Source: Candidatus Aminicenantota bacterium
Lineage (GTDB): Bacteria > Acidobacteriota > UBA6911 > RPQK01 > JAJDTT01
Length of the DNA stretch: 7,792 nt
Assembly (NCBI GenBank): GCA_026706325.1
Contig: JAPOYZ010000539.1
Coordinates: 1-7,792, forward strand
Direction: 5' to 3'
Shown: positions 1 through 6,253 of the stretch, in pieces
Layout: the number at the start of each line of letters is the position of its first letter
Numbering within the stretch: position 1 is the first letter of the stretch
Notes under the pieces: generated by a model
What the model was told of the DNA's origin: nothing
Seen by the model: the letters and a program-made list of their open reading frames with translations, nothing else
Database searches by the model: none
Made by a program: the position numbers and the translations under genes

Positions 1-230
1 ATGCCGGGAGTGGACGCCAGGGCCCGTTCCAGGGGAATGGTGATCAGTTCTTCGATCTCCCGGGGCCCCACGCCCTGATAGGTGGTGGTCACGCTGATGG
101 TGGGGAATGAGACGTCCGGCATCAGGTCGACGGGGAGGTTGAGAAAGGAGATCCCGCCCATGAGGGCGACGATGAGGAAGACGACGACGATGAAGACGGG
201 GCGCCGGATCGCCAGGTCGGGAAGACTCAT
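1..230 (-). CDS. RND efflux transporter permease subunit, N-terminal fragment
   Basis: This is the first 76 codons of an inner-membrane RND permease; the rest lies beyond the left edge. RND permeases use the proton gradient to export drugs, metals or lipophilic compounds through an adaptor and an outer-membrane channel. Seen: a short basic N-terminus ending in IRRP, one hydrophobic helix at about residues 11-30 (IVVVFLIVALMGG), then LPVDLMPDVSFP and a TTTYQGVGPREIEE stretch leading into the first periplasmic porter subdomain. This is the usual start of HAE1/AcrB-like and CzcA-like permeases. The start ATG (230-228) overlaps the adaptor's TGA (229-227), and a GAGG (complement of 236-239) sits five bases upstream, so the two genes are probably translationally coupled. 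Substrate class cannot be told from this fragment. An unrelated multi-helix protein is unlikely given the motif and the neighbour. Confidence 0.93.
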   Translation of the reverse strand, partial: MSLPDLAIRRPVFIVVVFLIVALMGGISFLNLPVDLMPDVSFPTISVTTTYQGVGPREIEELITIPLERALASTPG

Positions 231-1360
231 TCGGACCTCACCGCATCCCCTTCGTTCAAGTTCTGGGCTCCGGAGGCGACCACCTCCGATCCATCCTCCA
301 AGCCGGCCAGAACTTCGACCACGTCGCCCTCGATGCGGCCGATCTCGATATCACGGAACACCGTGGTCCGTTCCTTGGTCAGAAAATAGACGCCGTGCCG
401 CTCGCCGCGGGTCAGCAACGCCGAACGGGGGATGCTGAGCGCCGTCTCGGAGATTCGGGCGTCGATCCTCACGTGGGCGAACATCCCCGGCTTCAGCATC
501 CCGTCGCGATTCACGATCTCGATCTCGACGTCGGCGCTCCGCGTCTCCGGATTGAGGAAGGGGCTGATCCGCGTGACGGTTCCCTGGTATACCCGGTCGG
601 GATAGACGTCCACCACGACCCGGGCGGGCAGACCGGCCCGAATGCTGCTGATCCCGCTTTCCGAGACCGGGACCACGGTCTTGACCCGCTCCAACTCCAG
701 CACCGAGACGATGGGAACGCTCGGGTTCACAAGTGCCCCCGGCTCCAGGTGACGGACTCCGACGAAGCCGTCCAGCGGAGAGTAGATCCGCGTCTGGTCA
801 TGCTGAATCTTGTATTCGCTGAGCGAGGCCTCCGCCTGCCTGACCTGGGCCCGGACCAGATCCAACTGCGCCTGAGACACCCGCATCCGGCTGACCAGAT
901 CCTCCAGGTCCTGATTCGAGATGAGATTTTCCTCGTGGAGCTCGCGGTAGCGCGCGACCTGGACCTTCAGGTTCTGGTAGGTGGCCTCCTCCCGGCTCAC
1001 CGCGGCGGCGGCCACGGCCACGGCGGCCTCGGCCCGGTGAATCTGCTGCAGGAGATCCACGTCATCGACCACCGCCAAGAGTTGTCCTTTGTTGACCGGA
1101 TCTCCCCGGTCGGACAGAACCTGCTGGAGGCGACCACTGATCCGGGACATGACCTCGACCACCGCTTGGGGCCGCAGCTCGCCCAGGAGGTCCAGATTGG
1201 TCTCGAACGCGTGAGGCCGTACGGTGGCGGTCTCGACCAGAAGCGCCGGTCCCCGCTGCGGGGCGTCCATGGACTCCACCGCCAACTCGCGGTAGAGGCG
1301 CAGTCCCACCCACGCCAACAGGGCACCCAGAATCAGGACGACGAAAAGGCGCTTCAACAA
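227..1360 (-). CDS. RND efflux periplasmic adaptor subunit (membrane fusion protein)
   Basis: A 377-residue adaptor that would bridge the inner-membrane RND permease to an outer-membrane channel. Domains in order: membrane anchor or uncleaved signal at residues 5-20; first half of the lipoyl/barrel-sandwich domain at about 65-100 (VMSRISGRLQQV, GDPVNKGQLLAVVDD); alpha-helical coiled-coil hairpin at about 105-188, rich in Ala, Gln and Glu; second lipoyl half at about 190-222 (YSPLDGFVG, EPGALV); beta-barrel at about 226-300 (PFLNPETRSADVEIEI, LKPGMFAHVRI); membrane-proximal domain at about 305-370. Length and order are typical of the HlyD/AcrA family. The start is TTG, supported by GGGAG seven bases upstream; there is no ATG nearby in frame. 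The first gene of its operon, it overlaps the permease start by four bases (ATGA). No outer-membrane channel or regulator is visible in the window. Family assignment is firm; substrate is unknown. Confidence 0.95.
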   Translation of the reverse strand: MLKRLFVVLILGALLAWVGLRLYRELAVESMDAPQRGPALLVETATVRPHAFETNLDLLGELRPQAVVEVMSRISGRLQQVLSDRGDPVNKGQLLAVVDDVDLLQQIHRAEAAVAVAAAAVSREEATYQNLKVQVARYRELHEENLISNQDLEDLVSRMRVSQAQLDLVRAQVRQAEASLSEYKIQHDQTRIYSPLDGFVGVRHLEPGALVNPSVPIVSVLELERVKTVVPVSESGISSIRAGLPARVVVDVYPDRVYQGTVTRISPFLNPETRSADVEIEIVNRDGMLKPGMFAHVRIDARISETALSIPRSALLTRGERHGVYFLTKERTTVFRDIEIGRIEGDVVEVLAGLEDGSEVVASGAQNLNEGDAVRSE

Positions 1361-1367
1361 GGCCGCT

Positions 1368-1372
1368 CTCCC
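1368..1372 (-). promoter_or_regulatory. Ribosome binding site deciding the TTG start of the efflux adaptor
   Basis: On the minus strand GGGAG lies seven bases before the TTG at 1360-1358. No in-frame ATG or GTG lies close by, so this site is the main reason for preferring TTG as the start; the product then begins with a basic residue pair and a hydrophobic anchor, as expected for an adaptor. Confidence 0.6.
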
Positions 1373-1422
1373 GGAATTCGAATAGTTTAGTCTTTTCCTG
1401 ATTCAAGTTCAGCCGGAATTCG
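1371..1422. promoter_or_regulatory. Duplicated CCGGAATTCG word, possible regulator-binding sites
   Basis: The 10-base word CCGGAATTCG occurs at 1371-1380 and again at 1413-1422, both in the same orientation and each built around GAATTC. The copies are 42 bases apart, close to four helical turns, so they would face the same side of the DNA. They flank the AT-rich stretch just upstream of the efflux adaptor, where an operator for a local repressor would be expected. No regulator gene is in the window, and a chance repeat is possible. Confidence 0.25.
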
Positions 1423-1454
1423 GTCGAATTGACCAAGACAGGGATAAGCCGTCG

Positions 1455-1533
1455 TAGGGGCGACCTCTGTATGTGGTCGCCCTCCCCTGGTCGGCACGCC
1501 CCGCGGACGAGGGCACCCACAAGGGGTGCCCTA
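1455..1533. repeat. Compact two-hairpin palindromic element (REP/MITE-like)
   Basis: Two perfect stem-loops sit 27 bases apart. The first has arms GGGCGACC (1458-1465) and GGTCGCCC (1475-1482) with a nine-base loop. The second has arms AGGGCACCC (1510-1518) and GGGTGCCCT (1524-1532) with a five-base loop. The outer ends mirror each other: the left edge reads TAGGGG and the right edge, on the other strand, TAGGGC. This resembles short non-autonomous palindromic repeats scattered between genes of many environmental genomes. Only one copy lies in this window, so dispersal is not shown. Neither hairpin has a following T-run, which argues against an intrinsic terminator. Confidence 0.5.
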
Positions 1534-1642
1534 AATCCCTGGTTCTCCCGAACCACCAGAAAATTGGGGGGAGTCCTATTGGCGGCCCGTGGCCAATGCC
1601 GTCGCGGACTGATAAGGTGGGATTGCTGCTGGCGGGCCGGAC

Positions 1643-2053
1643 ATGGGTAACGACGCAGAAGCCAGGATCGCGCACCTGCAAATGGTTCAGGCCGTCGTCA
1701 CGCGCATGGCGGCGAACTCATTCATGGTCAAAGGATGGAGCGTCACCTTGGTGGCGGCACTGTTCGCCCTCGCCGCTGTCGACGCCAACCGGTTCTTCGT
1801 CTACGTGGCGTATCTTCCGGCGGTCATGTTCTGGGCGCTGGACGCGTATTTCCTGCGCCAGGAGCGCCTGTTGCGGCAGCTTTACGACCACGTCCGAGAG
1901 GCTGGGGACCGAACGATCGATTTTTCGATGAACACTCGCCCCTTCAACGTGGGAACAACGTGGAGCGTCGCGTGGTCACGTACGCTCTGTCTGTTTCACG
2001 GCACGATCACAGCCACGATCATTGTCGTCATGCTCGTACTTCTCCGTCCCTGA
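1643..2053 (+). CDS. Small conserved membrane protein with three predicted helices
   Basis: A 136-residue protein of unknown function. It starts with a soluble, probably helical stretch (HLQMVQAVVTRMAANSFMVK), followed by hydrophobic segments at about residues 33-46 and 51-70, a charged linker (RQERLLRQLYDHVREAGDR) and a last hydrophobic segment at about 116-134. The pattern, especially NSF-x-x-KGW before the first helix and FW-x-LDAYFLRQERL after the second, resembles a widespread family of uncharacterised bacterial membrane proteins as I remember it; I cannot name a Pfam family. The ATG at 1643 is the first start after an in-frame TAA at 1613-1615, and the ribosome binding site is weak (GGCGGG). 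Its TGA overlaps an ATG at 2053 of the next gene (TGATG), suggesting cotranscription. Most other overlapping frames here are Arg-rich shadows, whereas this one looks like a real membrane protein. Confidence 0.75.
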   Translation: MGNDAEARIAHLQMVQAVVTRMAANSFMVKGWSVTLVAALFALAAVDANRFFVYVAYLPAVMFWALDAYFLRQERLLRQLYDHVREAGDRTIDFSMNTRPFNVGTTWSVAWSRTLCLFHGTITATIIVVMLVLLRP

Positions 2054-2103
2054 TGGACCGTCGCGAAGCGGCCCGTGCGGTCACCGAACCCGGCCGGCAG
2101 TCT

Positions 2104-5025
2104 ATGGTGAATTGGATTCAACCCTTGCGGCGAGTGGCGTTCCAAGCCAGTTTCCTTTTTCCGACCCTGCTTTTTCTCTCCGGCTGCGGGACCGGGCCGG
2201 ACCCGGACACGGCGCTGCCGTCGGACCTGACATCCGGGAAACGGTGCTTCCTGATCGAGTTGGGACTCGACGATCCCCGGCCCTCCAATTGGAGTGGACG
2301 CCTGGAAGCGCAGCCGGGATCGGTCCAATTGCTGCCGTGGCGCAGGTCCGGCGACACCTCGGTGGGACCGGGTCACTCCTGGAACGCCCAGACCCGGAGA
2401 TTCTTCCCCCGCAGACCCACCTACTGGGAGGAACCGACCCGGAATCAACTGTTCGTCGGTGGAGATCCACTCCGCAGCACCATCGCCTACTCGAGGCTGG
2501 TGTGGCCGGGACTGCTGGCAGTGGCGGCGCAACCGGGAGAGTGGACCCTTTCGACCTCCAGAGGACCGCTGAAGATCGATACACGCAACCTGGAACCGGG
2601 GGTGCGAAGGTTCCGAATGTCGGGACAGGTGGCCGCCAGCCAAGTCCCTCTGTTCCAGATCCTGACCCGTGAGGGGACGTATGACGATTTCCCGGCCCTG
2701 GCGGCCTCGAAAGCTGGTTGCCGGGTCGGCTGGATCGAATTCAAGGACGGAGGCCAGCGGATCCTGAGCCGCCGTTTGTCCGGCGGAGCCTGGTCTTCCC
2801 CGGTTGAGATCCGCGAAGGCCAGGATCTTTCCGACCTCCAGATGGTGACCACGAGCGACGGCCGGACCTGGTGGATCTGGTCGGAGCAAATGGATGGAAA
2901 CTGGGACCTGTTCGCCCGTTCCGATGAGAACGGCGTGCTGGGGCCGCTGACGCGTCTCACCCAGGATCCCCTTCCCGACCTGTACCCGCGGGCCGCCGCC
3001 GGGCGCAGCGGCGAGGTCCACCTGGTCTGGCAGGGCTTTCGCGGCTCTCAATCGGACGTGCTGATCAGGACCCTCCAAGACGGTTCCTGGGGCCCGGCAA
3101 GGAGAGTGAGCGAATCGGCGGCCAACGACTGGAAGCCGGCCCTTGCGGTGGATTCCCGGGGTGGCGTCCACGTGGTCTGGGACACGTACGGGAGAGGCGA
3201 CTACGATCTTCATCTGCGTCGGGTAGGCCCCCGGGAAATGGGCGAGGTCGTTCCGGTGTCCCGCTCCAGGAACTTCGAGGGCTACGCCGACGTGGCTTGT
3301 GACGCCCAGGACCGGGTCTGGATCGGCTGGAACGAATCGGGTCCCAACTGGGGCAAGGACTCGGGCTTCTGGGTCGACCGTTCCCGGCAGACCTTCCTGG
3401 ACGAGCGGACCATCCGCGTCGCCGTATACGACGGGGATCGATGGAGCCGTCCGCTGGAAGACGTCTCCCAAGTCCTGGAAGACCATTTTTCCAAGCTTTC
3501 CCGGAGCGGTCTACGGATCTATCGCCCGCCCGCCACCCAAATCCGGTTTCGGAACGACAACGAACTGCCGCGGTTGATCCGGGACCGTCAGGGACGAATG
3601 TGGCTCTTCTTCCGCCACCAGGTGTCCACGGCAGGGGACGGGTCCACGCTGCGGCCGGGCTGGGAAATCTACGGCGTCTTCTACCAGGGGTCCTCTTGGT
3701 CCACGCCCATGATGGTCCCGCGCAGCATCGGGAGACTGGACATGCCCTTGGCGCTGGACGTCGCCGCGGACGGGACCCTCTGGATGGCCTGGCTCACGGA
3801 CCACCGGAGAATCCACCGCGCATCTCCCGATTCCCGGACCCTGCAGGAGGACGTTGTGGTGGGGCGGTTGGCGCTGTCCGGGACCGGCGAGGTTTCTCAA
3901 TTGGACGAACATCAGCCTCGGGAAGAATCCATCGAACCCTACCACCGGGACGAGCCGGGCGACCTGGACCGGATCCGATCCTACCGCGTGGAGGTGGACG
4001 GGAGGACGTACCGGATCGTCCGGGGAGACATGCACCGGCATACCGACTATTCCCAGGACGGGGGTCTGGACAGCTCGCTGCACGAGACCTACCGCTACGC
4101 CCTGGACGCCGCCGCTCTGGACTTTCTGGCCATCACCGACCACTACCCGGGAGAATACGTCTGGTGGGAGACGCAGAAATCGATCCAGCGGTTCCACCTC
4201 CCCGGCAGGTTCGTCCCGCTGTTGGGATACGAGCGGAACCTGGGCTACCCCAACGGCCACCGCAACGTGGTCTTTGCCGGCAGAGGGGCGCCCGTGCTTG
4301 ACGCCGGACCCCAGGAGCGTTCGGGAGTCGTCAACAGCGGCGACGTCCTCTACGACTACCTCAGAAAGTACCAGGGACTCGCCATGCCCCATACGCCGGG
4401 AACCTCAACCATGGGGACCGATTGGCGGGACCATGCCGGGGACGTGGAGCCGCTGGTGGAGATCTTCCAGGGGGACCGGACCTCCTACGAACGTCCGGGA
4501 GCCCCTCTGGCAGCGGTTCGGGACGACGACGCCACTCATCGCGGCGGCTACCTGGAGGAAGGCTTCGTCTGGAAGGCCTGGGAGAAGGGGTACCGGCTGG
4601 GCGTCCAGGCCAGCTCCGACCACTGGTCCACCCACTATTCCTACGCCTGCCTGCTGGTGGAGCGTTTCGACGCCCAGGGGTTGATGGACGCCATGCGCCG
4701 GCGCCACGCCTACGCCGCCACCGACAACATCGTCCTCGATTTCAGGGCGGAACAGGGAGGCCGCATCCACATCATGGGGGACGCCTTCGACGCCGACTCG
4801 GGGGCCACGTTGCGGGTTCACGCCGAGGGGACCGGACCGGTCGCAGACGTGGTCCTGATCCGGGACAACCGGGTGGTCTACACCCGAAAGCCGGGCCGGA
4901 ACCGGGTCGGCTTCTCCTTCCTGGAGACTGACCCGGAGCCCGGAACCCACTTCTACTATGTCCGCCTCCAGCAGGCCGACGGGCACGTGGCCTGGTCGTC
5001 CCCCATCTGGGTCACCTATCGTTGA
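2104..5025 (+). CDS. Lipoprotein with N-terminal beta-propeller and C-terminal PHP (DUF3604-like) domain
   Basis: A 973-residue predicted lipoprotein. From the ATG at 2104 it has a basic N-terminus, a hydrophobic core and a lipobox LSGC (lipidated Cys28). Residues about 45-185 form a beta-rich domain I cannot name. Residues about 190-590 hold some seven repeats of about 45-60 residues with BNR-like strands (GGVHVVWD, DRVWIGWN, GRMWLFFR, GTLWMAWL), fitting a beta-propeller. Residues about 628-890 are a PHP-fold metallohydrolase: H644-x-H646-T-D648, T678-D679-H680, E710, H719, H763 and S838-D839-H840, so the metal site looks complete. The end (about 890-973) is a beta-sandwich like that closing DUF3604 proteins. 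PHP enzymes are mostly phosphoesterases; the substrate here is unknown. An alternative ATG at 2053 adds 17 residues and would couple it to the preceding gene (TGATG), but the lipoprotein signal fits 2104 better. The stop lies inside the direct repeat at 5016-5034. Confidence 0.9.
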   Translation: MVNWIQPLRRVAFQASFLFPTLLFLSGCGTGPDPDTALPSDLTSGKRCFLIELGLDDPRPSNWSGRLEAQPGSVQLLPWRRSGDTSVGPGHSWNAQTRRFFPRRPTYWEEPTRNQLFVGGDPLRSTIAYSRLVWPGLLAVAAQPGEWTLSTSRGPLKIDTRNLEPGVRRFRMSGQVAASQVPLFQILTREGTYDDFPALAASKAGCRVGWIEFKDGGQRILSRRLSGGAWSSPVEIREGQDLSDLQMVTTSDGRTWWIWSEQMDGNWDLFARSDENGVLGPLTRLTQDPLPDLYPRAAAGRSGEVHLVWQGFRGSQSDVLIRTLQDGSWGPARRVSESAANDWKPALAVDSRGGVHVVWDTYGRGDYDLHLRRVGPREMGEVVPVSRSRNFEGYADVACDAQDRVWIGWNESGPNWGKDSGFWVDRSRQTFLDERTIRVAVYDGDRWSRPLEDVSQVLEDHFSKLSRSGLRIYRPPATQIRFRNDNELPRLIRDRQGRMWLFFRHQVSTAGDGSTLRPGWEIYGVFYQGSSWSTPMMVPRSIGRLDMPLALDVAADGTLWMAWLTDHRRIHRASPDSRTLQEDVVVGRLALSGTGEVSQLDEHQPREESIEPYHRDEPGDLDRIRSYRVEVDGRTYRIVRGDMHRHTDYSQDGGLDSSLHETYRYALDAAALDFLAITDHYPGEYVWWETQKSIQRFHLPGRFVPLLGYERNLGYPNGHRNVVFAGRGAPVLDAGPQERSGVVNSGDVLYDYLRKYQGLAMPHTPGTSTMGTDWRDHAGDVEPLVEIFQGDRTSYERPGAPLAAVRDDDATHRGGYLEEGFVWKAWEKGYRLGVQASSDHWSTHYSYACLLVERFDAQGLMDAMRRRHAYAATDNIVLDFRAEQGGRIHIMGDAFDADSGATLRVHAEGTGPVADVVLIRDNRVVYTRKPGRNRVGFSFLETDPEPGTHFYYVRLQQADGHVAWSSPIWVTYR

Positions 5026-5034
5026 CGGCTCGAT
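5016..5034 (+). repeat. Direct repeat copy 1, flanking the lower-GC cassette
   Basis: The sequence CTATCGTTGACGGCTCGAT covers the last codons and TGA of the PHP lipoprotein gene. It matches 6235-6253 at 18 of 19 positions in the same orientation (G versus A at the sixth base). Bases just outside the two copies do not match, so the repeat has sharp edges. The pair brackets one gene and its upstream hairpin, as would be expected of an insertion or recombination footprint. Confidence 0.65.
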
Positions 5035-5092
5035 CAGACTGCTGACCGAATTTCCCAGTCGAGTGTGACCACTCGCCTGAGTCGAGCCGTCG
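5023..5092. repeat. Imperfect palindrome after the PHP gene, containing an inverted copy of the repeat core
   Basis: GACGGCTCGA (5024-5033) pairs perfectly with TCGAGCCGTC (5082-5091). The stem continues inward with TCAG (5034-5037) against CTGA (5077-5080), with G5081 bulged. Nested inside is a second stem, CGAGTG (5060-5065) and CACTCG (5070-5075), around TGAC. The structure starts at the stop codon, so it could act as a 3' stem-loop for the message, but no T-run follows it, so an intrinsic terminator is not supported. The outer arm is the core of the direct repeat, which ties the palindrome to the cassette boundary. Confidence 0.55.
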
Positions 5093-5130
5093 ATCCGCTC
5101 CAGCGCCAAATCGACGCGAGACTCGGAAAA

Positions 5131-5145
5131 ACAGAATTATTCTGT
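5131..5145. promoter_or_regulatory. Perfect 15-bp dyad upstream of the Ig-like repeat gene
   Basis: ACAGAATTATTCTGT is a perfect dyad of seven-base arms around one central T, about 95 bases before the start at 5241. A one-base centre makes it a poor RNA hairpin but a plausible site for a dimeric DNA-binding regulator. I do not recognise it as the operator of a known family, and AT-rich dyads of this length can occur by chance. Confidence 0.25.
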
Positions 5146-5240
5146 GACCAAACCTGACTTCCCGACGTTGTTATGGATAAGGAGGGCAGATAGAAGTCCC
5201 GTAAACCAAGGTCAAGAAGCGAAGTTGAGCAGGAGATGGC

Positions 5241-6224
5241 ATGAGGAACAAAACTACGCGGCGGCGTGTGATCACTCTCGTACTTGTCTCCTTGCTCGTT
5301 CTTCTATCCGTGGAGCATTGGAAACGGCAAGAAAAGACGACAACTTCGAGCGAGCAAGCACGGACAACTTTCGGAGAACCGATCTCCGGCCCGAATGAGT
5401 CTGCACGCAAGACCGTTCAAACCGTGCCAGGAGGATTTCGTGAGAACAGACTCCGTGAAGCCAAGAGAAGGAATTCGGCAGAGAGCACTCATGTCGAGAT
5501 CCTTATCCTGGATGAGGACACCCGGTCTCCAATCCCAGCGGCAACTCTCACAGTTCTCAACCTGCAGACGAGAGCTGTCGAGTCATCTCATGCGAGTGAC
5601 GGGAGCGGGCGAGTCCTGCTGAATCTCGAATTCGGCGAATACCGGGTCACCGCAAGACACCCCGAGTACGCCAGGGCCGGAGGGTCACCACGCTTCCGGG
5701 CCGACTCGCTGACACCAATGATTCGAAGAACGATCGCCCTCCCGCGCAAGACCCAGGCAAGAGGCATCGTGAGGAATCAGCATGGCCAGGGAGTGGAGGA
5801 GGCATCTGTACTTTTCAAGCACATGACACATAGAAAGGTGGAGGGCACCCTCTTTAGAACGAAGACACGACAGGGCGGCTGGTTTGAGGTCGGGATTCCG
5901 CGCGGAACCTACAAGGTTCATGTGAGCAAGCTGCTGCACAAGCCGATTCTGGAGGAGGGGATCCTGATTCCCAGGACTGAGCCGATTCAAATCATCCTGG
6001 CCGAGGAGACGGGATTGGTCAGATTGTCCGGCGAGGTGGTAGACGGATCCGGACAACCCGTTACCGGCGCAACGTTGATTGTGAAACCCAGGGCGATGCC
6101 AAGGCGAGGGACCTCGACCGACGCCAACGGCTATTTTGACAGCTCGTTTCATCGGGTATTTCCGGACGTGGCGATCCGAGATGAGATTCCCACCGTACTG
6201 GAACTCGTACTATCTGAGAGGTAG
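5241..6224 (+). CDS. Membrane-anchored or exported protein with carboxypeptidase-regulatory-like (Ig-like) repeats
   Basis: A 327-residue protein. A strongly basic N-terminus (RNKTTRRR) precedes a hydrophobic segment at about residues 10-24, giving a signal anchor or signal peptide. A charged, low-complexity linker runs to about residue 83. Three units follow with the pattern of CarboxypepD_reg-like folds: about 84-167 (SGRVLLNLEFGEYRVTARHPEY), about 172-254 (GGWFEVGIPRGTYKVHV) and about 261-327 (SGEVVDGSGQPVTGATLIV, TDANGYFD). No enzymatic motif is visible; such domains usually act as beta-sandwich spacers or binding modules on surface proteins. The start is well supported by AGGAG at 5231-5235, five bases before the ATG. 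The third unit ends without the GxYxVxV strand of the first two and stops 11 bases before the second direct repeat, so the C-terminus may be shortened. GC is lower than in the flanking genes (32/60 in 5821-5880 against 40/60 in 4441-4500), suggesting a different origin. Confidence 0.82.
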   Translation: MRNKTTRRRVITLVLVSLLVLLSVEHWKRQEKTTTSSEQARTTFGEPISGPNESARKTVQTVPGGFRENRLREAKRRNSAESTHVEILILDEDTRSPIPAATLTVLNLQTRAVESSHASDGSGRVLLNLEFGEYRVTARHPEYARAGGSPRFRADSLTPMIRRTIALPRKTQARGIVRNQHGQGVEEASVLFKHMTHRKVEGTLFRTKTRQGGWFEVGIPRGTYKVHVSKLLHKPILEEGILIPRTEPIQIILAEETGLVRLSGEVVDGSGQPVTGATLIVKPRAMPRRGTSTDANGYFDSSFHRVFPDVAIRDEIPTVLELVLSER

Positions 6225-6234
6225 GGCGGATGAG

Positions 6235-6253
6235 CTATCATTGACGGCTCGAT
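6235..6253 (+). repeat. Direct repeat copy 2, flanking the lower-GC cassette
   Basis: CTATCATTGACGGCTCGAT matches 5016-5034 at 18 of 19 positions. It lies just after the Ig-like repeat gene and its end overlaps the ATG at 6252-6254 of the following propeller gene. In copy 1 the same words encode the C-terminal end of the PHP protein; here they are not in a reading frame that continues that protein, so this looks like a duplicated fragment of a gene end or an integration footprint. Confidence 0.65.

Larger units (their letters stand above)
1361..1642. other. Divergent intergenic region between the efflux operon and the plus-strand block
   Basis: This 282-base gap separates two divergent transcription units, so promoters for both should lie here. 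The part next to the adaptor (about 1376-1410) is noticeably AT-richer than its surroundings and is the likeliest place for the efflux promoter, but I found no convincing -35/-10 pair on either strand. It holds the two-hairpin element at 1455-1533 and two copies of CCGGAATTCG. I see no credible coding sequence; open frames here are short and lack a ribosome binding site. Confidence 0.6.

Noticed and set aside
1429..1457. TTGACC as a -35 box for the plus-strand block
   Set aside because: No acceptable -10 box lies 16-18 bases downstream (the bases there read TCGTAG), and it is about 200 bases from the start codon.
1735..2103. Upstream extension of the PHP lipoprotein frame to an ATG at 1735
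   Set aside because: The extension is Arg-rich, overlaps the small membrane protein gene in another frame and would bury the lipoprotein signal more than 100 residues inside the protein.
1996..3486. 496-codon minus-strand open frame opposite the PHP lipoprotein
   Set aside because: It is low-complexity and overlaps a plus-strand gene with a lipobox and clear repeats; I treat it as a shadow.
5021..5092. Integron attC site
   Set aside because: The palindrome and cassette layout suggested it, but GTTGACG does not fit GTTRRRY, no matching RYYYAAC end is present, and there is no integrase in the window.
5173..5193. Six-codon mini-frame (MDKEGR) containing a strong AAGGAG-like motif
   Set aside because: The Shine-Dalgarno-like bases are not followed by a start codon at a usable distance, and nothing else suggests a leader peptide or attenuator.
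5144..5398. 84-codon plus-strand frame starting with GTG
   Set aside because: It overlaps the N-terminus of the Ig-like repeat protein in another frame, has no ribosome binding site and shows no domain pattern.
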